Source of the DNA: CBDCCV01 sp965215025
GTDB lineage: Bacteria; Bacteroidota; Rhodothermia; Rhodothermales; Salinibacteraceae
Direction: 5' to 3'
Assembly: GCA_965215025.1 (NCBI GenBank)
Contig: CBDCCV010000002.1
Coordinates: 62,001-126,000, forward strand
Length of the DNA: 64,000 nt
Under the pieces are notes generated by a model. It ran no database searches and was not told the origin of the DNA. It was given only the letters and a program-made list of their open reading frames with translations. The position numbers and the translations under genes were made by a program. Shown piece by piece: positions 43,170 through 50,825 of this stretch (position 1 is the stretch's first letter; every line of letters begins with the position of its first letter).

Positions 43170-43236
43170 TTTTATGCGCAGCTTTTTTCGATCAAAGAAG
43201 AAAATCCACCCCCGCCACGCTTCCCTGATTTGATCT

Positions 43237-43812
43237 ATGGGTGTCCCCGGCCAAGAAACGCTCACCTACATCAAAAACTTTATCAAGGACCGCAACGTCG
43301 CCTCGGTCACGCCGTCGTCGCCGTTCCTGGTCAAGCGCGTGTGCCGGCGGATGGACCTCGGCGGCGCCACAGGGCGCGTGGTGGTCGAGTACGGCCCCGG
43401 CACGGGCGTTTTCAGCCGGCGCATTGTAAAGATGATGGGGCCGGACGACCGCCTCTTGATGATCGAGACGAACCGCGACTTTGTGGAAAAGCTGCGCCCG
43501 CTCGCCCGCGATCCGCGCGTGGAGATCTATCACGACAAGGCGCAGAACGTGCTGGCGGTGCTCGAACAAGCTGGCGAAGAGGCCGCCGACTATGTCCTCT
43601 CCGGCATCCCGTTTTCTTTCTTCGACGAGGCCACGCGCCACGAGCTGATCCGCACCACGCGCCATGCGCTCAGGCCGGGCGGCAAGTTCCTGGTGTATCA
43701 GCATTATAACCACATGGAAAAGCCGCTGCGGCAGCACTTCGAGCGCGTAGAAAAGGACTTCGAGCTTTTGAACCTGCCGCCCATCCACATCCAATCGGCC
43801 ACCAAGCAGTAG
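43237..43812 (+). CDS. SAM methyltransferase, PmtA-like (phospholipid N-methylation)
   Basis: A 191-residue class I methyltransferase: FIKDRNVASVTPSSPFLVKRV then motif I VVVEYGPGTGVFSRRI, motif IV-like DYVLSGIPFSFF and the C-terminal GGKFLVYQHYNH. This N-terminal 'SVTPSS' arrangement is shared with phospholipid N-methyltransferases (PmtA) and rRNA adenine dimethylases. If PmtA-like it would make phosphatidylcholine from phosphatidylethanolamine, alongside Pcs at 25327. The exact substrate is inferred. Confidence 0.8.
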   Translation: MGVPGQETLTYIKNFIKDRNVASVTPSSPFLVKRVCRRMDLGGATGRVVVEYGPGTGVFSRRIVKMMGPDDRLLMIETNRDFVEKLRPLARDPRVEIYHDKAQNVLAVLEQAGEEAADYVLSGIPFSFFDEATRHELIRTTRHALRPGGKFLVYQHYNHMEKPLRQHFERVEKDFELLNLPPIHIQSATKQ

Positions 43813-43881
43813 GCTGCGTGTTTGCGTGTAGACGTGCGCACATAAACACCTAAACACTCGAACACATAAACACCCGAATAC
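43813..43881. repeat. 'aacacctaaacac' repeat array (family E)
   Basis: gtgtttgcgtgta on the left, then aacacc, aacact, aacaca, aacacc units, partly inverted to the left arm. Fills the gap before tpiA. Confidence 0.45.
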
Positions 43882-44643
43882 ATGCTCATCGCTGGAAACT
43901 GGAAGATGAATACGGACCTCGCTGAGGCGCAGGCGCTGGCGCGCGGCGTGGTGGAGGCGGTGGGGCAGCCCGAGGGCGTGCAGGTAGCCGTGTGCCCGCC
44001 GTACATCAGCCTGCAAGCCGTGGAGGCGGTGCTCGAGGAGACGCCCGTGCGCCTGGGCGCGCAGGACATGCACTTCGAGGACGAGGGCGCCTTCACGGGC
44101 GAGGTCTCCGCGCGGATGCTCCGCTCCGTGGGCTGCCGCTACGTCATCCTGGGCCATTCCGAGCGGCGGCAGCACTTCGCCGAGACCGATGCCACGGTGG
44201 GCGACAAGGTGAAAAAGGCGCTTGCCAACGAGCTGATCCCCATCCTGTGCGTGGGCGAGACGGAGGAGCAGCGTGAGGAGGGGGACGCCGAGAGCGTCGT
44301 CGAGCTTCAGGTGTCGCTCGCGTTGCAGGACGTGCCCGAGATGGGCGACCCGTCGCGCCTCGTGATCGCTTACGAGCCGGTGTGGGCCATCGGCACGGGG
44401 CAGAGCGCCACGCCGGCCGAGGCGCAGGCCATGCACGCCTTCGTCCGCAGCCTTCTGGTCAAGCGCTACGGCGAGGCGGTAGGCGGCGCGCTGCACATCC
44501 TCTACGGCGGCTCGATGAGACCGAGCAACGCCGAGGAACTCCTGAGCCAGCCCGACATCAACGGCGGCCTCATCGGCGGGGCGAGCCTGAAGGCGGGAAG
44601 CTTCGCTGCTATCGTCGGGGTGGCCGAGGCGGCCATCGCTTAA
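43882..44643 (+). CDS. tpiA: Triosephosphate isomerase
   Basis: Glycolytic TIM, 253 residues. Substrate lysine in LIAGNWKMN, catalytic His in YVILGHSERRQHF, catalytic Glu in VIAYEPVWAIGTG with the flexible loop 6, and the phosphate-binding LYGGSMRPSNA and IGGASLKAGSF. Monocistronic with a repeat array in front. Confidence 0.98.
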   Translation: MLIAGNWKMNTDLAEAQALARGVVEAVGQPEGVQVAVCPPYISLQAVEAVLEETPVRLGAQDMHFEDEGAFTGEVSARMLRSVGCRYVILGHSERRQHFAETDATVGDKVKKALANELIPILCVGETEEQREEGDAESVVELQVSLALQDVPEMGDPSRLVIAYEPVWAIGTGQSATPAEAQAMHAFVRSLLVKRYGEAVGGALHILYGGSMRPSNAEELLSQPDINGGLIGGASLKAGSFAAIVGVAEAAIA

Positions 44644-44653
44644 CGCTCAGCGC

Positions 44654-45323
44654 CTACAGCGCGATGCGCAGCAGAACGCCGCCCGCGCGCCGTTGCGCAT
44701 CGTAAACCGGCACGATCCGCCGCAGGCCACGTTCCTCGTCTGCCGACCCACACGCTTTCCAGGGCGTTTGCAGGATGGCGTAGGCGCCAGCGCCGGCTAC
44801 GATCAGAAGACCGGGTAGGGGGCGGAGGGGATCGGCGAGAAGGTCGGCACCGTCAGATGCTTCTCCTTGGGCAGCCACGTACGTTCATAGGCGGCCAGGC
44901 CAGCGCCGCCGACGCGCACGGCGAGGCTGATGGCGCCTTCGCGCGCGCTGGCTGTGTCGCCGAGGCAGAAAAGGCCCAGCGACGGGCCGAGCACGGCGCC
45001 GAAAGAGACGAGTCCGATGCTGGTCACGCCTGTAAGGCTGCCTGCGCGAGGGTGCGTGATCTGAGCCAGCGCCGCGCCTGCGTACAGCGGAACGAAAGTG
45101 AAAGCCAGCGCCCGCACATGAGCGTTGCGCAACGAGAACGGCTCAGCAGGAGGCGTGTCCAGGGGAGCCTCCCTTCCCCAAGAACCGCTTCCCGAGGCAG
45201 GGAAGAGGACGCCGTGCACTGCGCGGCTGCCTCGTGCGTGGAGCTAAGCACGTACAGGACGAACGCGGCCACAGGCAGCGTCCGTTTTAGAATGGCGGAG
45301 CATGGCCAAGGAGTCGCGTTCAC
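44654..45323 (-). pseudogene. Frameshifted signal-peptide/membrane protein gene
   Basis: Three reading frames on the minus strand each carry protein-like sequence in order. From 45323: AILKRTLPVAAFVLYVLSSTHEAAAQ, a signal peptide. From about 45175 in the next frame: SLRNAHVRALAFTFVPLYAGAALA ... LGPSLGLFCLGD ... VRVGGAGLAAYERTW. From about 44800 in the third: RRIVPVYDAQRRAGGVLLRIAL ending at 44654. Two indels are needed to join them. The whole resembles a small secreted or membrane protein common in this phylum; I cannot name it. Confidence 0.55.
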
Positions 45324-45655
45324 GTGGAAGAGGTGTTCTCCTTCGTCTTCGTGCTCTTGTCTTCAGAAGCGTTGTCTTTCGGGGCTTTGCTCTCGCTGGA
45401 CGCCGATGCCTCGCCGCCGGCGCTTTCCTTTTTCTCGCTGGAGCCGTTTTCCGCTTTGGCCGCTTTGCCGGCCTTGCCGTTGCGCACGTAATCGGTCAGG
45501 TAGAAGCCGCTGCCTTTGAAGTGGCTCGCCGCAGGCTGTATGACGCGCTGGACGGCTTGGCCGGTGTCCGGGCACGTCTCCAGAGCATTCTCGGTGATGC
45601 GCTGCTGGGTCTCGAAGGTGGTGCCGTCTTCGCGCTTGTAGACGTAGGTGGGCAT
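45320..45655 (-). CDS. FmdB-like small protein lacking the first zinc cysteine pair
   Basis: 111 residues from ATG 45655 (MPTYVYKREDGTTFE). The start matches the FmdB zinc-ribbon family, but the first CxxC is replaced and only CPDTG remains, so zinc binding is probably lost; such forms are known in Bacteroidota. After ~residue 55 a low-complexity Lys/Ala/Ser/Glu tail follows. Role unknown. Confidence 0.8.
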   Translation of the reverse strand: MPTYVYKREDGTTFETQQRITENALETCPDTGQAVQRVIQPAASHFKGSGFYLTDYVRNGKAGKAAKAENGSSEKKESAGGEASASSESKAPKDNASEDKSTKTKENTSST

Positions 45656-45755
45656 GGTCGAATGCGTCAAGTGGTACGGAGGAGATGAACCAAAATGGCA
45701 GCCGCTGCCGGAGCGGCAGGGTGTAACCGAAAGCGCAAAAGGTGTTCCACGCCGC

Positions 45756-48749
45756 CTACTCTGCCACGCCCGGCAGAAGCGGCTCAGGCGGCCCCGCGAC
45801 GGCCTCGAAGGCGAGGTCGGCCACCTGCGGGCGGATGGGGATGTGCCCTCGGTTCTCGCGTGTGGGGTAGACGCGGTTCGTGAGCAGGATCACGAAGAGG
45901 TCCGCCTCCGGGTCGATCCAGAGCGAGGTGCCGGTAAAGCCCGTGTGCCCAAAGCTCTGCATCCCAAAGTGCTGCCCGGCCGAGGAGTAGCCCTCGGCGC
46001 TCTTCGTGTCCCAGCCCAACGCGCGCGTCCCGCCTAAGTCCTCTGCTTTTGCCGTGAAGAGGCGGATCGTCTCCGGCTGCAAGAACTGCCTTCCGTAGAT
46101 GCGCCCGCCGCTCACGAGCATAGACGCGAAAAGCGAAAGGTCCTCCGCTGTGGAGAACAGCCCCGCGTGCCCGGCCGCCCCGCCGAGGAGGAACGCCGCC
46201 TCGTCGTGCACCTCGCCCTGGACGAGGCGCTGGCGGAAAACGTCGTCGCGCTCAGTCGGCACGATGGTCGAGTCCGTCTTTCCGATGGGGCGGAAGCCGG
46301 TGCGGGTCATGCCCAGCGGCTCGAAGATGTGCTCTTCGGCGTAGTCGGCCAGCGGCTGCCCGCTGATCTTTTCGATCACGAGGCCGAGCGTGATAAAGCC
46401 GAGGTCGCTGTACCGCGACTCGGTGCCGGGTTCGTACTGGAGCTTCTCGGCCATGATTTTTTCGATGACCGCCGCGCGCCAGGCCGCCGTGTCCTGCTGC
46501 GCGGCGATGCGCTCGTCCTGGTAGAACGGCCGAAACGGCACTAGCCCGGCCGAGTGCGTGAGCAGCTGGCGGATGGTCACCTCGCCCTTCGCGTTCTGCG
46601 CGAAATCGGGCAGGTAGCGGGCTACGGGCGCATCGAGGCTGAGCCTTCCCGCCTCGTAGAGCTGCATCGCCGCCGTGGTGGTGACGATCACCTTCGTGAG
46701 CGAAGCCATGTCGAAGACGGACTGCGGGCGCACGGGCCGCCGGGCCTCGTACGTGAAGTAGCCGTAGCCGTCCAGCTTAGCGATGGTCTGCCCGCGCCCC
46801 ACGCTGACCGCCGCGCCGGGGAACGCGCGTTCTTCGATGGCGCCGCGCAGGAGCGAGTCGATCCGGCTGATCTGTGCGCTGCGCATCCCCACGGCCTCGG
46901 GGAAGCCGGCGTCCGGGGCCACCTGCTGCTGCATCAGCCCGTCGCCAAAGGCGTAGGCGCTGGGGATGGTGACGGGGAGCCGCCCGTGGAAGCCGCCTTT
47001 CCCGAAAAGCGCCGCCGCCGCCGCACGCTGCGAGGCCGGCGTGCTCCCATACGCCGCGATGTAGGCCGCAGGCTGCTCCGCGAGACCGCGCGCGAGGTAC
47101 GGGTTCCCAAACGCCAGAACCACTACCGGCTTCCCGGAGGCGACGAGCGCATCCACAAGCGCGCGATGTTCTTCTGAAAGATCAATTTCGCCGCTCCAGG
47201 CGCGCACCCGCAGAAAGGCCGGGACGAAGACGACGTCGGCCGAGTCGGCGGCGGCGCGGGCCATCTGGTAGAGCGTGTCGGGCGCGGTGCGGTCCAGGGC
47301 GAAGGTCTGGAGGAGCGAGTCGGGCGCGTGGCGGCGGAGCTGCCGGGTGAAGTACGCGCCGGTCTCGTCGTCGGTGTCGTCGCTCAGGGTGATGGAAAGC
47401 AGGCGGCGCTGCGGCTCGTCCGGATCGATGGGGAGGAGCGGGAGCAGGCCCTCGTCGTTGCGCAAGAGCGTGAGCGACTGCCGGGCGATGACGTGGCTCA
47501 GCACCAGATGCTCGCGCGTGGCGACGCGGTGGCGCAGCGCGTCGAGGTCTACGCTTCGGTCTTCGTTCAGCCCCAGCCACTCCTTAGCCCGGAGGATGCG
47601 CGCGACGGACTCGTCAATCCGCGCTTCCGAAAGGCGGCCTTCCTCGATGGCGCGCAGAACGGCCGTGCGCGCGGCGTAGACGTCTTCGGACATGAGCACC
47701 ACGTCGGTGCCGGCCTCGATGGCGCGGACGGCCGCCTCGCCGGGGGAGAAGTTCTTCGTCACGCCCTGCATGTTCATCGCGTCGGTGACGACGAGGCCCT
47801 CGAAGCCGAGGTCTTCGCGCAAGAGCGCGCGCACGACGTTGGGCGAGAGCGTGGCGGGCACGGTCGAGTCCGGCTCCATCTGCGGGAAGGCGAGGTGGCC
47901 CGTCATCACGCTCATGACGCCCGCCTGGAGCGCGGCGCGGAAGGGGACGAGTTCGACCGATTCGAGCCGCTGCCGGGTAAAGGGGAGGAGCGGCAGGTCC
48001 AGGTGCGAGTCGGTAGCCGTGTCGCCGTGGCCGGGGAAGTGCTTCGCTGTGGCGAGGACGCCGCCCTCCTGGAGGCCGCGCACGGAAGACGCCACCATCT
48101 CGGCCACGAGGTCGGGCGCCTCGCCGTAGGAGCGGACGTTGATGATGGGGTTGTCGGGGTTGTTGTTGACGTCGGCCACGGGGGCGAGGACGTGGTGCGT
48201 GCCCAAGGCGCGCGCCTCGCGGGCGGTGACGTAGCCGACGGAGCGGGCAAAGCGCGGCGCGCGCGTGGCGCCCACGGCCATCTGGCGCGGGAACGAGGTG
48301 GCGCCCTCGACGCGCATCCCCGCGCCCCACTCCATGTCCTGCGAGATGAGGAGCGGCACCTCGGCGCGCGCCTGGAGTTCGTTGACGAGCTTGGCCTGCT
48401 CGGTCGGGTCGCTCTGGAAAAAGATCACGCCGCCGGCCCCGAAGCGCTCCACGCGGTCCACGAGCCGCTCGTACTCGGGGCTGTCCGCGCTGGCGAAGTG
48501 GCCGTAGGCGTAGACGGAGAACATCTGCGAGACTTTTTCCTCGAGCGTGAGCGCGGCGAGCGTCTCCATCGCCCACGCGCCCGTCCCCGGCCAGACCTCG
48601 GCGGGCGTCCTCGGCAGATCGAGCGAGGCGGCGTGCGGGGCAGCGGCGGACGGCGCGGGCCGGCTCAAGAGCGCATAGGCGCCGACGGCGAAGAGCAGAA
48701 GAAGAAAAGCGAGCGGCGCGGCAGCGCGGCGGCGTAGCAGAAAGGGCAT
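45756..48749 (-). CDS. Glycoside hydrolase family 3 fused to a serine beta-lactamase-like domain
   Basis: 997 residues. N-terminal membrane/signal segment (RRRAAAPLAFLLLLFAVGAYALL). GH3 NagZ-type domain (~50-400) with AKHFPGHGDTATDSHLDLP near 238 and VVTDAMNMQGV; GH3 C-terminal domain (~410-620). Then a class C beta-lactamase/esterase-like domain (~640-990): SxxK in DMASLTKVIV near 680, YSDLGF, and HTGFTGTSLW. The combination suggests periplasmic release of GlcNAc-anhydroMurNAc sugars plus a peptidoglycan-peptide or ester hydrolase, i.e. cell-wall recycling. The fusion is seen in Bacteroidota. Confidence 0.93.
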   Translation of the reverse strand: MPFLLRRRAAAPLAFLLLLFAVGAYALLSRPAPSAAAPHAASLDLPRTPAEVWPGTGAWAMETLAALTLEEKVSQMFSVYAYGHFASADSPEYERLVDRVERFGAGGVIFFQSDPTEQAKLVNELQARAEVPLLISQDMEWGAGMRVEGATSFPRQMAVGATRAPRFARSVGYVTAREARALGTHHVLAPVADVNNNPDNPIINVRSYGEAPDLVAEMVASSVRGLQEGGVLATAKHFPGHGDTATDSHLDLPLLPFTRQRLESVELVPFRAALQAGVMSVMTGHLAFPQMEPDSTVPATLSPNVVRALLREDLGFEGLVVTDAMNMQGVTKNFSPGEAAVRAIEAGTDVVLMSEDVYAARTAVLRAIEEGRLSEARIDESVARILRAKEWLGLNEDRSVDLDALRHRVATREHLVLSHVIARQSLTLLRNDEGLLPLLPIDPDEPQRRLLSITLSDDTDDETGAYFTRQLRRHAPDSLLQTFALDRTAPDTLYQMARAAADSADVVFVPAFLRVRAWSGEIDLSEEHRALVDALVASGKPVVVLAFGNPYLARGLAEQPAAYIAAYGSTPASQRAAAAALFGKGGFHGRLPVTIPSAYAFGDGLMQQQVAPDAGFPEAVGMRSAQISRIDSLLRGAIEERAFPGAAVSVGRGQTIAKLDGYGYFTYEARRPVRPQSVFDMASLTKVIVTTTAAMQLYEAGRLSLDAPVARYLPDFAQNAKGEVTIRQLLTHSAGLVPFRPFYQDERIAAQQDTAAWRAAVIEKIMAEKLQYEPGTESRYSDLGFITLGLVIEKISGQPLADYAEEHIFEPLGMTRTGFRPIGKTDSTIVPTERDDVFRQRLVQGEVHDEAAFLLGGAAGHAGLFSTAEDLSLFASMLVSGGRIYGRQFLQPETIRLFTAKAEDLGGTRALGWDTKSAEGYSSAGQHFGMQSFGHTGFTGTSLWIDPEADLFVILLTNRVYPTRENRGHIPIRPQVADLAFEAVAGPPEPLLPGVAE

Positions 48750-48853
48750 CGGCGGGCAGGAAAGAGGAGAGGCGGTGCGTTACGGAAACTACAAAAGCTA
48801 CGCCGAAAAAGAACAGCCGCCGGCCCGATCCCGGTGAGGCCGCCTATCCGGTT

Positions 48854-48882
48854 TTGAATCTATGGTTCTCGATTGATAACTT
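48854..48882 (+). promoter_or_regulatory. Putative promoter for the two-component pair
   Basis: TTGAAT, 17-base spacer, TAACTT, ~65 bp upstream of the kinase start in the divergent gap with the GH3 fusion gene. Confidence 0.5.
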
Positions 48883-48947
48883 CGCACCTCATGCTCTTCC
48901 GGCTGAGCTTCCAAGAACTGGCTTTCTTCAAGCAGCGGACGTAGCGA

Positions 48948-50153
48948 ATGAGCGACGAGGCAAACGACCGGGGCGGCGGCGCTCGCAAGCCGTATCAGCC
49001 GTCACATTCCGGCATCCAGAGCGACGACGGAGATCCGCAGACGCAAGAGGACCTGCGCGCGGCGAAGGAGTACGCCGAGATGGTCGTGGACGCGGTGCGC
49101 GAAGGGCTTCTGGTCTTGGGGACGGACCTCCGCGTCCGCTCGGCCAACCAGTCGTTCTACGAGACCTTCGAGGTAAGCCCGGAGGAGACGACAGGCCGCA
49201 AGGTCTACGAGCTGGGCAACGGCCAGTGGGACATCCCCCGGCTCCGGGAGCTTCTCGAGGAGCTGCTCCCGAAGGACGAGGTCCTCAACGGCTACGAGGT
49301 CGAGCACGAATTCGAGGCCATCGGGCGCCGGGTGATGCTGCTCAACGCGCGGCAGATGAACCGTCACAAGCTGATCCTGCTCGCCATCGAAGACGTCACC
49401 GAAGAGCGGCGCGTCCTCGAAGACCGGGGCCGGCTCCTGCGCCAGCTTACCCTGGCCGAGCAGAAGGAGCGCCGCCGCATCGCGCAGCTGCTCCACGACG
49501 ATCTCCAGCAGCGGCTCTACGCCATCGGACTCAAGGTGAGCTTCCTCAAGCGCGCCATCGGGTCCGGCGGCGCCCGGGCCGGCGAGGGGGAAGACCTCGT
49601 CGAACATCTCAAGGAGGTGAGCGAGGGACTCGACGCGGCCGTCGAGATCACGCGGGGGCTGGCCGTGGACCTCAGCCCTCCGGTGCTGAAGGAGGAAGGG
49701 TTTGAGGCCGCGCTCGAATGGCTCGCCACGCAGATGAAGCAGCGGCACGGCCTCGCCGTCGAGATCCGGGGCGGGGCCTCGCTCCGCGTCCCGGACGAGG
49801 ACCTGCGCGTCTTCCTGTTCCAGGTCGCGCGCGAGCTGCTCTTCAACGTGGTCAAGCACGCCGAGACCGACCGCGCCGTGGTCGAGATCACGAAGGAGAA
49901 ACCCGAAGAGGAACCCGAAGAGAATGCCGCAGAGCGCCTCGCCCTGCGCGTGATGGACGAGGGGCGCGGCTTCGACGCGGAGGAAGCCGCCGCCGCGCGT
50001 CCTGGCGGGGCGGGGTTCGGCCTGCCGGGCCTGCGCGAACGGCTGCGCCGCTTCGGCGGCACGGTCAGCATCGACTCCGCGCCGGGCGAAGGCACGCGCG
50101 TGACCGTCCACGTCGCCCTCCGGGGAGAGGCCTCCGAGCGGCGGGCCGCATGA
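48948..50153 (+). CDS. PAS-domain sensor histidine kinase (NarL/HisKA_3 type)
   Basis: 401 residues, soluble. A PAS domain (~40-155: AEMVVDAVREGLLVLGTDLRVRSANQSFYETF), then HisKA_3 with the phospho-acceptor in KERRRIAQLLHDDLQQRL (His ~183), and a HATPase with ELLFNVVKHAE (N box), MDEGRGFD (G1) and GFGLPGLRERLRRFGG (G2). Signal unknown, sensed in the cytoplasm. The response regulator follows 78 bp downstream. Confidence 0.95.
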   Translation: MSDEANDRGGGARKPYQPSHSGIQSDDGDPQTQEDLRAAKEYAEMVVDAVREGLLVLGTDLRVRSANQSFYETFEVSPEETTGRKVYELGNGQWDIPRLRELLEELLPKDEVLNGYEVEHEFEAIGRRVMLLNARQMNRHKLILLAIEDVTEERRVLEDRGRLLRQLTLAEQKERRRIAQLLHDDLQQRLYAIGLKVSFLKRAIGSGGARAGEGEDLVEHLKEVSEGLDAAVEITRGLAVDLSPPVLKEEGFEAALEWLATQMKQRHGLAVEIRGGASLRVPDEDLRVFLFQVARELLFNVVKHAETDRAVVEITKEKPEEEPEENAAERLALRVMDEGRGFDAEEAAAARPGGAGFGLPGLRERLRRFGGTVSIDSAPGEGTRVTVHVALRGEASERRAA

Positions 50154-50231
50154 GAAGGAAAAGGTCGCCTACGGCGCATGGGCGGAAAGCAAATCAGCAG
50201 CGGAAAACGGATCAACCGGAGACAGAAGGCA

Positions 50232-50669
50232 ATGCCGACGGAAGGCGCGAAAAGGATTTTCATCGTGGAAGACCACCTGTACATGCGCGAGATGCTCCGG
50301 CAGTACCTCGCCGCCGACCCTCGCTTCGACGTGTGCGGCGCGGCGGCCACGGGCGAGGAGGCGCTGGAAACCCTCATCAGCGCGGACGCCGCCGAGGCGG
50401 ACCCGGCCGCCGGGGCGGCGGACCTGATGCTCGTTGACATGTCTCTGCCGGGGATGAGTGGGGCGGACGTGGTGCGGGCGCTGCTCGAGCGGCGCCCGGC
50501 CCTGCGCTGCCTCATGTACTCCGGGCACAGCGAGCGGAGGTACGTCGAGCAGGCGCTCTCCGCCGGCGCGCACGGCTACGTCTTAAAGGGCGACCCGGAC
50601 GAGCTTGCGGAGGCCATCGAGCGGGTGCTCAGCGGCGAGACGTACTTCAGCGGCCCGCTGAAGACGTAA
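50232..50669 (+). CDS. Single-domain response regulator
   Basis: 145 residues: REC domain with IFIVEDHLYM (acidic pocket), phospho-Asp at LMLVDMSLPG (D69 from ATG 50232), MYSGHS (Thr/Ser) and YVLKGD (Lys). Receiver sequence is NarL/FixJ-like but ends at GETYFSGPLKT with no LuxR helix-turn-helix. Either it works by protein contact or it has lost its output domain; no HTH sequence can be seen downstream. Paired with the kinase before it. Confidence 0.9.
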   Translation: MPTEGAKRIFIVEDHLYMREMLRQYLAADPRFDVCGAAATGEEALETLISADAAEADPAAGAADLMLVDMSLPGMSGADVVRALLERRPALRCLMYSGHSERRYVEQALSAGAHGYVLKGDPDELAEAIERVLSGETYFSGPLKT

Positions 50670-50740
50670 GGCGAAAAAAGACACGCGCTGAACCCACCTG
50701 CGGAAGGGCTGAACAAGTTCTCCCGTCAAGCGCTTAAGCA

Positions 50741-50772
50741 GGCGGGGGCCGGAAGAAATTCCGGCCTCCGCC
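50741..50772. terminator. Terminator-like hairpin
   Basis: Stem ggcgggggccggaa / ttccggcctccgcc (one mismatch), loop gaaa, no T-run. Lies after the response regulator gene and ahead of the dynamin gene. Confidence 0.6.
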
Positions 50773-50825
50773 ACTCAGCCGCAGGCGAGTGCGCCCGCCG
50801 CCCCCCGTCCGTCGTTCCCCAAACC

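Noticed and set aside
50673..50740. Lost HTH domain downstream of the response regulator
   Set aside because: Translation in all three frames gives nothing like a LuxR helix-turn-helix.
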